Source of the DNA: Hoylesella nanceiensis DSM 19126 = JCM 15639
GTDB lineage: Bacteria > Bacteroidota > Bacteroidia > Bacteroidales > Bacteroidaceae
Direction: 5' to 3'
NCBI RefSeq assembly: GCF_000379965.1
Contig: NZ_KB904327.1
Location: forward strand, 496,001-560,000
DNA: 64,000 bases
Shown: positions 35,607 through 44,613 of the stretch, piece after piece
Numbering within the stretch: the first letter of the stretch is position 1
Layout of the letters: the number at the start of each line of letters is the position of its first letter
Notes under the pieces: generated by a model
What the model was told of the DNA's origin: nothing
What the model saw: only the letters and a program-made list of their open reading frames with translations
Database searches by the model: none
Position numbers and translations under genes: made by a program

Positions 35607-35651
35607 GTTTTTATCTTTAATTTAATGAATAATTATAATAAATACGGAGTG

Positions 35652-35683
35652 CAAAGTTAGCATAAAAATACGAATTGTACAAA
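35652..35683 (-). promoter_or_regulatory. pyrG-yidC promoter
   Basis: On the minus strand TTTG (35683-35680), 20-bp spacer, TAACTTTG (35659-35652); 45 bp to the pyrG ATG. Confidence 0.75.
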
Positions 35684-35703
35684 CAAGTTTATATTTTTAT
35701 TAT

Positions 35704-35711
35704 TACCTTTG
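35704..35711 (+). promoter_or_regulatory. -7 box of the DUF3078 gene
   Basis: TACCTTTG, 24 bp before ATG 35736. The TTG at 35709 that opens the longest frame is part of this box. Confidence 0.6.
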
Positions 35712-35735
35712 CACCATCAAAGTAAATGTTTCTAT

Positions 35736-37046
35736 ATGAATTCAATAACAAAAATTGCTATTTTACTGATTTTTAGCGGAATAATACCCGTAAATGCGCA
35801 AGTTCGCAATAAGAAAGCAACAAACAAATTATACGATACAGATAACAAAATCGTAACAAACTATGTAGATTCTTTGACTCAATTTAGAAGTAAGCAAGAT
35901 TCTACTTACAAAAAAATAGGAAAAGAAAGCAAGACTTATAACACTCTAAGTACCTTTGCTCCTCTTTTTATTCCTACCACTTATTATAGAGAAATCACCC
36001 ACAATTCGTTTAGTCTTGATGACTATTACGATACTGATAATTTATTAAGTAGTTCAATAAACAAATCACTGATGAGTGTTTATTTGAACAGACCCGACCT
36101 TGTTCGTTTTATTGACAAGGACGTTTTAGCAGCAAATATATTGTCACCTAATAGTATTAACGACTTAAAAACTTTACCAGCAGTTACCGATAAAGCAGAC
36201 ATAACTCCTCAAGAAGATGGACCTGCAACAATTGATGTAGTTGTAAAGAAACCTAATTTCTGGACTTTCACAGGAGATTATTACTTGCAATTCCTTCAAA
36301 ACTATGTTTCAGAAAACTGGTATAAGGGTGGAGAAAGCAACTATTCTATGGTTGCAAGCGCAATTATTCAAGCGAATTACAATAACAAACAAAAGGTAAA
36401 ATGGGACAACAAGCTAGAACTTAAGCTTGGTTTCCAAACTTCTAAGGGAGACTCTATCCATCGTTTTAAGACCTCAGAAGACCTTATTCGCTACACAAGT
36501 AAATTTGGTTTACAAGCAAGTAAGAAGTGGTATTACACCCTACAACTCATTGCTAGTACTCAGTTTATGAGAGGTTTTAAGAATAATGACCCTAAAATCT
36601 ACTCTTCTTTCATTGCTCCTTTAAATGTAAACCTTTCTATCGGTATGGATTACAACGTATTATTCTTCAAAGAAAGGCTTAAAGGTACAATCCATATGGC
36701 TCCCGTTGCTTACAACTTTAAATATGTTCAACGCCCAGAATTGGCAGAAAGATATGGTTTAAAGCCTTTCCACAGAACACTACACGACATCGGTAGTGAG
36801 TTTACTGCAGACCTTACTTGGATTTTAAGTGATATGATTAAATGGAGAACTCGTTTATATGGCTACACAACTTATAAGCGTGCAGAACTTGAATGGGAAA
36901 ATACTTTATCATTCCAATTCAACAAATTCATTTCAACTAATATATTCTTATATCCTCGTTTCGACGATGCTAGAGGCAGAGACAGTAAACATGGATACTG
37001 GGAATTTAAGGAATACGCTTCAATTGGATTTGCTTACTCATTCTAA
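35736..37046 (+). CDS. DUF3078 outer-membrane protein
   Basis: 436 aa. Signal peptide about 1-21 (ending VNAQ). The second half is DUF3078: alternating amphipathic strands (FLQNYVSENWYKGGESNYSM, KVKWDNKLELKLGF and others), ending in ASIGFAYSF with a terminal Phe, so a beta-barrel is likely. Function unknown in the family. Start moved to ATG 35736 because the upstream TTG lies in the promoter. A MurU-like gene follows after 60 bp. Confidence 0.83.
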   Translation: MNSITKIAILLIFSGIIPVNAQVRNKKATNKLYDTDNKIVTNYVDSLTQFRSKQDSTYKKIGKESKTYNTLSTFAPLFIPTTYYREITHNSFSLDDYYDTDNLLSSSINKSLMSVYLNRPDLVRFIDKDVLAANILSPNSINDLKTLPAVTDKADITPQEDGPATIDVVVKKPNFWTFTGDYYLQFLQNYVSENWYKGGESNYSMVASAIIQANYNNKQKVKWDNKLELKLGFQTSKGDSIHRFKTSEDLIRYTSKFGLQASKKWYYTLQLIASTQFMRGFKNNDPKIYSSFIAPLNVNLSIGMDYNVLFFKERLKGTIHMAPVAYNFKYVQRPELAERYGLKPFHRTLHDIGSEFTADLTWILSDMIKWRTRLYGYTTYKRAELEWENTLSFQFNKFISTNIFLYPRFDDARGRDSKHGYWEFKEYASIGFAYSF

Positions 37047-37106
37047 GCATTTTGTTTAAAGGATACAAATCTCTATTCATAAAAATATAATTCTTGATTG
37101 ATTATG

Positions 37107-37850
37107 ATGCAAGCGATGATTTTTGCAGCAGGACTAGGAACCCGTTTGAAACCCGTCACCAATGAGATTCCCAAAGCATTGGTAAACATTGGTGGGCAAA
37201 CTCTGCTCGAAAGAACAGTCAATACCCTTGAGTCTGCAGGCTTTAACAACATCGTTATCAACGTGCATCACTTTGCCTCACAAATCAAGGATTATCTAGT
37301 TGAAAAACAAAATTTCGGCCTTAATATAAAGGTAAGCGACGAAACCCAACACCTTTTAAACACTGGTGGAGGACTAAAGGCAGCGGCTTCTTTATTTAAT
37401 GATGAAGAGCCCATTCTCATACACAATGTAGATATAGTTAGTAACGTCAACCTCAAACACTTGTATCATCTTCCTTCAACTCTTAATGCAGAAGCAATTC
37501 TGTTAGTAAGCAAGCGAAAAACAAAACGATATCTGCTGTTTAATGAGGATATGAACTTATGTGGTTGGATCAATACTGAAACAAATGAGATAAAGACTCC
37601 TTATCCATCACTCGACATTCATAAGTGCACTCAATTGGCATTCTCTGGTATTCACATCTTTTCTCCTACCCTATTCTCTTTAATGGACTCATTTCCTGAT
37701 GAATTTGGAATCATCGATTTCTATCTTAAAGTTTGCAACAAGGTAAACATAAAAGGATATATCCAAGACGATTTACAATTGATTGACGTAGGCAAATTTG
37801 AGACATTAGACCAAGCAGAGCAATTTATTAGTACGCTAGATCATAAATAA
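37107..37850 (+). CDS. Sugar-1-phosphate nucleotidyltransferase (MurU-like)
   Basis: 247 aa. It starts MQAMIFAAGLGTRLKPVTNEIPKALV, the GxGxRxxPxTxxxPK nucleotide-binding signature, and has HNVDIVSNV for metal binding. Length and layout resemble MurU, which makes UDP-MurNAc from MurNAc-1-phosphate in the cell-wall recycling bypass. Its usual partner kinase AmgK has a homologue 2 kb away (39766-41262), on the other strand beyond guaA, which supports the idea. ATG 37104 is an equally possible start; the TTG at 37098 is less likely. Confidence 0.78.
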   Translation: MQAMIFAAGLGTRLKPVTNEIPKALVNIGGQTLLERTVNTLESAGFNNIVINVHHFASQIKDYLVEKQNFGLNIKVSDETQHLLNTGGGLKAAASLFNDEEPILIHNVDIVSNVNLKHLYHLPSTLNAEAILLVSKRKTKRYLLFNEDMNLCGWINTETNEIKTPYPSLDIHKCTQLAFSGIHIFSPTLFSLMDSFPDEFGIIDFYLKVCNKVNIKGYIQDDLQLIDVGKFETLDQAEQFISTLDHK

Positions 37851-37880
37851 TAAAGAATCATCATATAAAAACAAAGATAC

Positions 37881-39425
37881 ATGCAACAAAAAATTATTAT
37901 CTTGGACTTTGGTTCACAGACTACACAACTTATCGGACGACGTGTTCGTGAGCTTGATACTTTCTGTGAAATACTACCTTATAATAAGTTTCCTAAGAAC
38001 GACCCAGATGTGATTGGTGTTATTCTTAGTGGTTCTCCTTATTCGGTTCATGATCCAGAAGCATTCCAATGCGACCTAAACGAATTCGTTGGTAAGTATC
38101 CAGTACTAGGCATTTGCTATGGTGCTCAATACATCTCACACTCAACAGGAGGTAAAGTAGAGCGCACAGAATCACGTGAATATGGTCGTGCTCACCTAAA
38201 ATCTGTGGATAACTCAAATCCTTTATTCATTGGTTTTGAGCAAAACTCACAAGTTTGGATGAGCCATGGCGATACTATTACAAAGATTCCTGAAGATTGT
38301 AAAGTAATTGCTTCTACTGAAGATGTTGAAAACGCAGCTTATGCAAGTAGTGAAAAGCCTCTTTGGGCAGTGCAATTCCACCCAGAAGTATTCCATTCAC
38401 TACAAGGAAAAACTCTTCTTAAAAACTTTGTTGTAGACATTTGTGGCAGTAAACAAGAATGGAGTGCTGCTTCATACGTTGAGACCACAGTAGAAGAACT
38501 AAAGAAACAAGTTGGAAATGATCGTGTTATCCTTGGTCTGTCGGGTGGTGTTGACTCTACTGTATGTGCAATGTTGCTCAAAAAAGCTATAGGTAACCAG
38601 CTTACTTGTATTTTTGTTGACCATGGAATGCTAAGAAAGAACGAATTCAATAACGTTATGGAAGCTTACAGCGGACTTGGTTTGAACGTTATTGGAGTTG
38701 ACGCTAGCGAGAAATTCTTTAAGGACTTAGAAGGCATTACCGATCCTGAACAAAAGCGAAAGATTATTGGTCGTGACTTTGTTGAGGTGTTCAACGCTGA
38801 AGCCAAGAAGATTACTGACGCTAAATGGTTGGCTCAAGGTACTATTTATCCTGACAGGATTGAAAGCTTGAGTATTACAGGTATGACCATAAAGAGCCAC
38901 CACAATGTTGGAGGTTTACCAAAAGAAATGCACCTTCAACTATGCGAACCTCTTCAATGGTTATTTAAAGACGAAGTGAGACGTGTAGGATATGAACTCG
39001 GAATACCTGCGAGTCTTATTGAAAGACATCCTTTCCCAGGTCCAGGTTTGGCTGTACGTATCTTAGGAGATATCACTCCTGAGCGTGTAAAAATACTTCA
39101 AGATGCAGACGATATCTACATTGAAACAATGAAGAAATGGGTTTGCGAAGATGGCGAAGTATTATATAACAAGGTTTGGCAAGCTGGAACTGTACTTTTA
39201 ACAACAGTAAGAAGCGTTGGTGTTATGGGCGATGAACGTACTTACGAGCATCCTGTTGCACTACGTGCAGTTACAAGTACTGATGCAATGACAGCAGATT
39301 GGGCACACCTTCCTTATGAGTTCTTGGCAAAAGTGTCAAACGAAATCATTAATAAGGTGAAAGGTGTCAACCGTGTTTGCTACGATATCTCGTCAAAACC
39401 ACCAGCAACAATTGAATGGGAATAA
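37881..39425 (+). CDS. guaA: GMP synthase (glutamine-hydrolysing)
   Basis: 514 aa. N-terminal amidotransferase (Cys in [10 protein letters not shown], His/Glu in FHPEVFHS), then the ATP pyrophosphatase P-loop [10 protein letters not shown] and the C-terminal dimerisation domain ending in KPPATIEWE. Converts XMP to GMP. It follows the MurU-like gene by 30 bp and ends before a weak terminator. Confidence 0.97.
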   Translation: MQQKIIILDFGSQTTQLIGRRVRELDTFCEILPYNKFPKNDPDVIGVILSGSPYSVHDPEAFQCDLNEFVGKYPVLGICYGAQYISHSTGGKVERTESREYGRAHLKSVDNSNPLFIGFEQNSQVWMSHGDTITKIPEDCKVIASTEDVENAAYASSEKPLWAVQFHPEVFHSLQGKTLLKNFVVDICGSKQEWSAASYVETTVEELKKQVGNDRVILGLSGGVDSTVCAMLLKKAIGNQLTCIFVDHGMLRKNEFNNVMEAYSGLGLNVIGVDASEKFFKDLEGITDPEQKRKIIGRDFVEVFNAEAKKITDAKWLAQGTIYPDRIESLSITGMTIKSHHNVGGLPKEMHLQLCEPLQWLFKDEVRRVGYELGIPASLIERHPFPGPGLAVRILGDITPERVKILQDADDIYIETMKKWVCEDGEVLYNKVWQAGTVLLTTVRSVGVMGDERTYEHPVALRAVTSTDAMTADWAHLPYEFLAKVSNEIINKVKGVNRVCYDISSKPPATIEWE

Positions 39426-39473
39426 TACCAATTAAGCAATGAAATTCACTTAATAAATTATATAACTCGTTAT

Positions 39474-39510
39474 AAGGGGGCACGTCTGCGAAGATTTTGC
39501 TCCCTTTCTT
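39474..39510 (+). terminator. Probable guaA terminator
   Basis: Stem AAGGGGGCA (39474-39482) with TGCTCCCTT (39498-39506), one G-U pair, then TTCTTTG. Confidence 0.6.
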
Positions 39511-39590
39511 TGTCTTTATACAATTACATTATACATAAAGCAGAATTGTTCTTTACCATCATTCTATTCCAAAATACAAGAAAGAAAAAG

Positions 39591-39616
39591 TGCCTACTCA
39601 CAATTATGAGTAGGCA
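39591..39616 (-). terminator. Terminator of the kinase-RapZ gene
   Basis: Perfect 10-bp stem TGCCTACTCA/TGAGTAGGCA with a 6-nt loop, followed leftward by CTTTTTCTTTC. It lies 150 bp past the stop, so array E would be in the 3' UTR. Confidence 0.8.
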
Positions 39617-39646
39617 TCCCTATAATGATTGATTCTAATTACATTA

Positions 39647-39734
39647 ATATTACATTGCAAAAACATTGACTTTGTTTCTTAAAAGGATTACTATTACGCT
39701 GCAAAAGCGATCCTTTTACAAGCAAAATATGTTC
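39647..39734. repeat. 22-bp-period degenerate repeat array E
   Basis: Four units start at 39647, 39669, 39691 and 39713. Unit 1 is near consensus (ATATTACATTG then CAAAAACATTG). Unit 3 begins CTATTAC and has CAAAAGC. The array lies between the kinase-RapZ stop and its terminator. Confidence 0.85.
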
Positions 39735-39765
39735 TATTGCTTTCTACAATGCAAGTTATCTTATT

Positions 39766-41262
39766 CTACTTAGCCTCGTAATGTTCTTCAATATGCTGTT
39801 CTCTGTGAATTAACTGCACTTCACAACCAAACTTATTACTGATATATTCGGCTACATGTTGAGCAGAATAAACGCTTCTATGTTGCCCCCCTGTACAACC
39901 AAAAGAAAACATCAAGTTGGTAAATCCACGTTCGATATATCTAGCAACATGCATATCTACCAGTCCATACACATGACTTAAGAATTCTGTTATTTCTCCA
40001 TCATCTTCCAAGAACTGAATAACTTCAGCATCTCTACCTGTTAATTTCTTATATTGAGCATATCTTCCTGGGTTATGAACGGCTCTACAATCGAACATAT
40101 ATCCTCCCCCATTACCTGATAAATCTTTAGGTATTCCTCGATGATAAGAAAAACTATATACTAGAACTTTTAGCTTTTTATTATTCGATACCTCTTGAGT
40201 TTCGGTTGTTTTGCATGAAGAAGCTGTTGCATCTGCTTTCGATTTATTTTCGAATTGTGGAAGGCTTACTAGTTTTTCTAAAACCTCTTTTAAATAAGTA
40301 TAAGGCTTAAAGAGATCTTCATGCTGAAGTAATGCCTTTAAATTATTAATAGCAAAAGGTATACTTCTCACGAAATAGCTCTTTTCTTCGATATAGCCTC
40401 TAAATCCATAGGCACCCAATACTTGCAAGGTTCTGAACAAAACAAATAAGTTTAAGTTGCTTTTAAACTCTTCGAAAGAACCTATTGCTACCCACTTTTT
40501 AAGTTCTTGATAATAAACCTCAATCAAGTGAGCACGCAATTCATCGTTATATTGAGCAGAAGCCTGCCATAAGAACGAGGCAAGGTCGTAATAGAAAGGT
40601 CCTTTTCTACCTCCTTGAAAGTCGATAAAACAAGGTTCTGAGCCTTGGGTTAGCATCACATTACGAGCTTGAAAATCACGATACATAAAAGAATTACCCG
40701 TAAGTTGAAAGAGATGATCAGCAAGAGAATAGAATTCATGCTGTAATTTAAACTCATTAAAATCGATGTTTGTGATTTTCAAAAAGCAATATTTGAAATA
40801 GTTTAAGTCAAACATTACATTCTCTTTATCGAACTCTGGCTGAGGATAACAACGATTCCAATCGAGATTTTCAGCTCCCTTAACTTGAATAAGCGGTAGT
40901 TGTTTGATGGTATTTTCTAGTAATGCAATTTCAGATTCGTTATAGTTTCCTCCATTGTTTCTTCCTTCTTTTAAGGCATCGAACAAAGAAACAGAGCCTA
41001 AATCGGTTTGCAAATAACACAATCTATCGCTGCTTACAGCAAGAACTGAAGGCATTGGCAAATGAAGTGCATTAAAATGAGAAGCCAAATATATAAAAGA
41101 TTCGTTCTCTTCAACACTTGTTCCTTCTACAGCAATAAGCGTTTCGCCCTGCTTATCATAGCATCTGTAATAGCAACGGTTGCTTCCTGCTCCTGCAAGT
41201 TGTTCTATTTTCTCGGCATGAAAGCCCTTATATTCAAAATATAACTGCGCAATCTTTTCCAT
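39766..41262 (-). CDS. Fusion of AmgK-like sugar kinase with RapZ C-terminal domain
   Basis: 498 aa. Residues 1-330 are an aminoglycoside-phosphotransferase-type kinase of the AmgK kind, with the catalytic loop MYRDFQARNVML and metal motif FIDFQGGRKGP. After a Ser/Thr-rich linker (about 335-365) comes the RapZ C-terminal domain: KVLVYSFSYHRGIP, GGGYMFDCRAVHNPG and FSFGCTGGQHRSV. AmgK phosphorylates MurNAc or GlcNAc at the anomeric carbon. The RapZ C-terminal domain senses glucosamine-6-phosphate in enteric bacteria. The N-terminal P-loop domain of RapZ is absent. ATG 41262 is preferred to GTG 41268. Confidence 0.87.
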   Translation of the reverse strand: MEKIAQLYFEYKGFHAEKIEQLAGAGSNRCYYRCYDKQGETLIAVEGTSVEENESFIYLASHFNALHLPMPSVLAVSSDRLCYLQTDLGSVSLFDALKEGRNNGGNYNESEIALLENTIKQLPLIQVKGAENLDWNRCYPQPEFDKENVMFDLNYFKYCFLKITNIDFNEFKLQHEFYSLADHLFQLTGNSFMYRDFQARNVMLTQGSEPCFIDFQGGRKGPFYYDLASFLWQASAQYNDELRAHLIEVYYQELKKWVAIGSFEEFKSNLNLFVLFRTLQVLGAYGFRGYIEEKSYFVRSIPFAINNLKALLQHEDLFKPYTYLKEVLEKLVSLPQFENKSKADATASSCKTTETQEVSNNKKLKVLVYSFSYHRGIPKDLSGNGGGYMFDCRAVHNPGRYAQYKKLTGRDAEVIQFLEDDGEITEFLSHVYGLVDMHVARYIERGFTNLMFSFGCTGGQHRSVYSAQHVAEYISNKFGCEVQLIHREQHIEEHYEAK

Positions 41263-41283
41263 AATCACAATTGTATAGCCATT

Positions 41284-41457
41284 TTAAAGATTATCATTTT
41301 TCTTCTTTGAAAAGAACTCTACAAAGAAATGTTCAATAACAAAGAGCAACAAAACGATACCCAATGACATAAAGAAAGATTGGGTTATATAGAGCAAACC
41401 GCATGTAATAACGAGAAATGCTACAAAAATTTTCCAGCTTATTCCTAATTTTTTCAT
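41284..41457 (-). CDS. Small membrane protein, 57 aa
   Basis: Starts MKKLGISWKIFVAFLV and contains two hydrophobic helices (about 8-25 and 29-48) followed by a basic end FFSKKKNDNL. Its stop is 21 bp before the kinase-RapZ ATG, so both are likely cotranscribed. TATCTTTG ends only 4 bp before the ATG. Function unknown; a membrane anchor or regulator of the downstream enzyme is speculation. Confidence 0.72.
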   Translation of the reverse strand: MKKLGISWKIFVAFLVITCGLLYITQSFFMSLGIVLLLFVIEHFFVEFFSKKKNDNL

Positions 41458-41461
41458 ACTA

Positions 41462-41469
41462 CAAAGATA
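41462..41469 (-). promoter_or_regulatory. -7 box of the small membrane protein/kinase-RapZ unit
   Basis: CAAAGATA reads TATCTTTG leftward and ends 4 bp before the ATG at 41457. No -33 recognised. Confidence 0.55.
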
Positions 41470-41505
41470 GTGATTATTATTAAAACAGAATACATAAAAA
41501 GAAAA

Positions 41506-41529
41506 AAGAGAGCCTTCTCAGACTCTCTT
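41506..41529 (-). terminator. Terminator of the tRNA-Asp pair
   Basis: Stem AAGAGAG/CTCTCTT (41506-41512, 41523-41529) directly after the tRNA 3' end, then TTTTTTCTTTTT leftward (arm included). Confidence 0.8.
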
Positions 41530-41530
41530 G

Positions 41531-41604
41531 CGGTGCGTACGGGACTCGAACCCGTGACCCCATGCGTGACAGGCATGTATTCTAACCAACTGAACTAACG
41601 CACC
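41531..41604 (-). tRNA. tRNA-Asp (GUC), second of pair
   Basis: 74 nt cloverleaf. Acceptor GGTGCGT pairs with ACGCACC, the discriminator is G, the anticodon loop is CTGTCAC with GUC, and the T arm is ACGGGTTCGAGTCCCGT. CCA is not encoded. It is identical to the copy at 41641-41714. Confidence 0.96.
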
Positions 41605-41640
41605 TTTTAAAGGTACTCAATAAACAATTAAACTCTTATG

Positions 41641-41714
41641 CGGTGCGTACGGGACTCGAACCCGTGACCCCATGCGTGACAGGCATGTATTCTAACCAAC
41701 TGAACTAACGCACC
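41641..41714 (-). tRNA. tRNA-Asp (GUC), first of pair
   Basis: Identical in all 74 positions to the next copy, from which it is separated by 36 bp. Transcribed leftward from the promoter at 41744-41774. Confidence 0.96.
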
Positions 41715-41743
41715 AATTGCGAGTTATTGTTATTTTGCGGTTG

Positions 41744-41774
41744 CAAAGGTACACATATTTTTCGGACTAGCAAA
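41744..41774 (-). promoter_or_regulatory. Promoter of the tRNA-Asp operon
   Basis: On the minus strand TTTG (41774-41771), 19-bp spacer, TACCTTTG (41751-41744), the exact Bacteroidetes consensus, about 25-30 bp before the first tRNA. Confidence 0.88.
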
Positions 41775-41810
41775 CTTTTTCTTAACTTTTTATTCAAATG
41801 CTCTTATTTT

Positions 41811-42329
41811 TTATAAAATATACTGCATTAAGACAGCATCATTGTAGTTTTCCCCATCAAAAAGCCAATCTTTAAGCTCTGCATTGAGCTTAAAGCCTAC
41901 TCTAGTAAATAAATCGATAGACGCTTGATTTGCTTTTGGAACTACTGCATATAACTGATGAAGATGCAAAACACGCAAAGAATAATCTAAAAGCTGCAAA
42001 AGAGCACTTTGAGCTAGACCTTTTTTCCTGAATTCTTTACGCAAAACAATGCTCACCTCTGCCCTTCTATGCTTGGGATCGAAATGAACTACATCAAGAA
42101 GTCCTATACATTGCTCTTTATCTGCATCGATAACAAAACGCACTTGCTTATCTACATAGATGTCATTCACTGTATTTGCAAGATAATTGTGCAACACATA
42201 GCGTGAGTAAGGAACGTTAGTAGGACTAACATCCCACACTTCTGGGTTGTTTTCTATACCATATAGCAAATCTAAATCTTCGGGTTCTAAAGCCCTAAGA
42301 AGAACTTTTGGTTTATTATCTTTATCCAT
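41811..42329 (-). CDS. GNAT-family N-acetyltransferase
   Basis: 172 aa, RimJ/RimL-like GNAT. It has LRALEPEDLDLLYGIENNPEVW at the start and the acetyl-CoA loop RKEFRKKGLAQSAL (Q/RxxGxA pattern), then YAVVPKANQASIDLFTRVGF. Related to ribosomal-protein or spermidine acetyltransferases; the substrate is not predictable. Start overlaps the GT2 stop by one base (TAATG), so it is translationally coupled as the last protein gene of the recR unit. Confidence 0.87.
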   Translation of the reverse strand: MDKDNKPKVLLRALEPEDLDLLYGIENNPEVWDVSPTNVPYSRYVLHNYLANTVNDIYVDKQVRFVIDADKEQCIGLLDVVHFDPKHRRAEVSIVLRKEFRKKGLAQSALLQLLDYSLRVLHLHQLYAVVPKANQASIDLFTRVGFKLNAELKDWLFDGENYNDAVLMQYIL

Positions 42330-43522
42330 TACACAAAAACATCTTCTTGAGTTATTATTACATCAGAGCGTTTATCATAAGTTCCTAATGATATGTTTTC
42401 AGCCGAATGTTGCTTAAACAGATCTAGAATATGTTGATAAGAGTATGCATTGACGTCGTAAACAACATAAATTGTTTGATTATTAGGCAATGAAAGATAC
42501 GTATGCCCATCAGGGAGCGATTGCTCATTTCCCTCAACAGTTTGTATTTCTAAACCATATTGCTGAGCCTTTGCACTGCATTTTTCTATCATCTCTTTTT
42601 CACCTATTATTATATAAAGGTCTTGTTTGCGAGGTTTTACTCTCAATAAACCCAAACTTTTCTTGATATTATGGACTTGCATGCCCATTAAAGCAATGAA
42701 AGCCTTTGAGTAAATCGCAACTTTTATAGGGAAAGAGAAGAAAAAAGAGCTACCACCATAATGCTTTTTGAAGAAGATCAGCATAGCCTCGTAGAATACA
42801 TGCACGTACTTAAACGATGTTTTTTGGGTACTTTCTCCTTTATAATGCAATATATCAGTAGGATAATACCAGTTTTCATATCCTCCTTTTAATAAGCGAT
42901 AAGACAAGTCAATATCCTCTCCATACATAAAAAAATCTTGATCTAACAAGCCAACTTTATCGAGTGCAGAGCGACGAAGCATACAAAAAGCTCCACTCAT
43001 CACCTCTATTTGCTCAGGTTTATCCCACGAAAGATAACCCATATAGTATTTTCCAAACTTCTTATGAGTAGGATATTTTGCGCAAAGCCCACTCATTTTA
43101 TAAAAGGCAGTCAATGGAGTTGGCAAGCCTCTACGTGACTCTAAAGCATAAGTTCCATCACTTTTAAGCATACGAACACCCACTCCTCCAGCCTTAGTAT
43201 GCTTGTCCATAAATTGCAATACATCTGCAATGGAATCTTCAGTAACAATAGTATCGGGGTTAAGTAACAAAACATACTCACCCGAACTCTTTTCTATTGC
43301 CAAGTTATTACCCCTTGAGAAGCCTAAATTATGCTTACTACTAATAAAAGAGACACTAGGAAAACGAGGAGTTAAATATTGTACTGAGTCATCACTTGAA
43401 TGATTATCTACAACAAAAACCTCTGCATCTATATTCGATAAAGCTTTCATTAGAGCATTTAAACACTGCTCTAAATAGTGCTTTACATTATAATTTACTA
43501 TAATTACAGATAGCTTTTTCAC
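42329..43522 (-). CDS. Family 2 glycosyltransferase
   Basis: 397 aa. GT-A domain (about 1-270): VIIVNYNVKHYLEQCL, VVDNHSSDDSV, VLLLNPDTIV with the DxD-like site, and FMYGEDIDLSYRL. A hydrophobic segment (FFSFPIKVAIYSKAFIALMGM, about 257-278) and a 100-residue C-terminal domain of unknown role follow. Probably adds a sugar to an envelope glycan. Operon: recR, membrane protein, this gene, GNAT. Confidence 0.87.
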   Translation of the reverse strand: MKKLSVIIVNYNVKHYLEQCLNALMKALSNIDAEVFVVDNHSSDDSVQYLTPRFPSVSFISSKHNLGFSRGNNLAIEKSSGEYVLLLNPDTIVTEDSIADVLQFMDKHTKAGGVGVRMLKSDGTYALESRRGLPTPLTAFYKMSGLCAKYPTHKKFGKYYMGYLSWDKPEQIEVMSGAFCMLRRSALDKVGLLDQDFFMYGEDIDLSYRLLKGGYENWYYPTDILHYKGESTQKTSFKYVHVFYEAMLIFFKKHYGGSSFFFSFPIKVAIYSKAFIALMGMQVHNIKKSLGLLRVKPRKQDLYIIIGEKEMIEKCSAKAQQYGLEIQTVEGNEQSLPDGHTYLSLPNNQTIYVVYDVNAYSYQHILDLFKQHSAENISLGTYDKRSDVIITQEDVFV

Positions 43523-43531
43523 GATAAATGA

Positions 43532-43972
43532 TTAGTTATTGTTTGATGAAGTGGTATCATTTTTTAATCTATCTTCCGATGGAAAGACAAACATTAGTGC
43601 CAAAAGATGAATAGCAGATAATCCAGCAAAGGTGGTATTGATGAATAAATAGTAAAAAAGGACATTCAGAATAAGAGGTAATCCTATAGCAAGAATACGA
43701 CTTGAAGCAAGTAAGAAGTATCTCGATTCTATCTTCTTACTATCAGAAAACAACCAGTTTTGAATTTTATCAAATTTCAATAATCTCAAACTTAACCATA
43801 CTAATACAATAGCCAACAATTCCATTGTGTAAGTTACAACAAACTCTTTCATAGGTTGTTCGGTCCAACCTCCTTCAAGAAGAATGTTACTTTCGAAAAG
43901 TATAAAAAGCACTAACGCTATAAGAATGTTGCTATAAAACAGGATATTTAAATAAAGATTCTTCTTATTCAT
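43532..43972 (-). CDS. Four-helix membrane protein of unknown function
   Basis: 146 aa with four hydrophobic segments (about 8-28, 45-63, 85-108, 114-131) and a charged C-terminus ending in SSNNN. I do not recognise the family. It lies 11 bp after recR and 9 bp before the glycosyltransferase, so a link to envelope glycans is possible by context only. Confidence 0.72.
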   Translation of the reverse strand: MNKKNLYLNILFYSNILIALVLFILFESNILLEGGWTEQPMKEFVVTYTMELLAIVLVWLSLRLLKFDKIQNWLFSDSKKIESRYFLLASSRILAIGLPLILNVLFYYLFINTTFAGLSAIHLLALMFVFPSEDRLKNDTTSSNNN

Positions 43973-43983
43973 TGCTATTGGTA

Positions 43984-44601
43984 TTATTTATCAAATGGTG
44001 TTCTATTTAAAATTGAGCGTCCTAAGGTCACTTCATCGGTGTACTCTAACTCATTACCCACAGATATTCCTCGTGCAATAACGGTTAGCAAGACTCCATA
44101 ATTGGCCAAACGCTTTGATATATAGAAGTTGGTTGTGTCGCCTTCCATTGTACTTCCAAGGGCAAAAATGATCTCTTTCACTCCACCTTGCGCCACTCTT
44201 TCTACCAAAGAGTCTATCTCAATGTCAGCAGGTCCAATGCCGTCCATAGGAGAAATGACACCTCCGAGAACATGATATAAGCCATTATACTGCTGAGTAT
44301 TCTCTATTGCCATCACATCTTGAATGTTTTCTACAACGCAAACAACGCTTGAATCACGACGAGCATCAGCACAAATAGGACATAATTCTGTATCTGAAAC
44401 ATTATGACAACAGCTGCAATGTTTTATTTCTTGCTTCATTTTAAGTATTGAAGACGAAAAAGTTTCTACCTCGCTTTCATTCTGTCGCAATAAATGAAGT
44501 GCCAAACGCAATGCTGTTTTGCGTCCTACTCCTGGGAGTTTAGACAACTCTCCTACTGCCTTTTCTAATAATAACGAGGGATATTGCTGATTTATTGCCA
44601 T
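43984..44601 (-). CDS. recR: Recombination protein RecR
   Basis: 205 aa, full length. HhH region ([20 protein letters not shown]), the C4 zinc finger with [16 protein letters not shown], and the Toprim domain ([15 protein letters not shown] ... [19 protein letters not shown]). Works with RecO/RecF to load RecA at gaps. It begins an operon with three envelope-type genes; repeat array F lies just upstream. Confidence 0.96.
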   Translation of the reverse strand: MAINQQYPSLLLEKAVGELSKLPGVGRKTALRLALHLLRQNESEVETFSSSILKMKQEIKHCSCCHNVSDTELCPICADARRDSSVVCVVENIQDVMAIENTQQYNGLYHVLGGVISPMDGIGPADIEIDSLVERVAQGGVKEIIFALGSTMEGDTTNFYISKRLANYGVLLTVIARGISVGNELEYTDEVTLGRSILNRTPFDK

Positions 44602-44613
44602 TCTATATGATTG

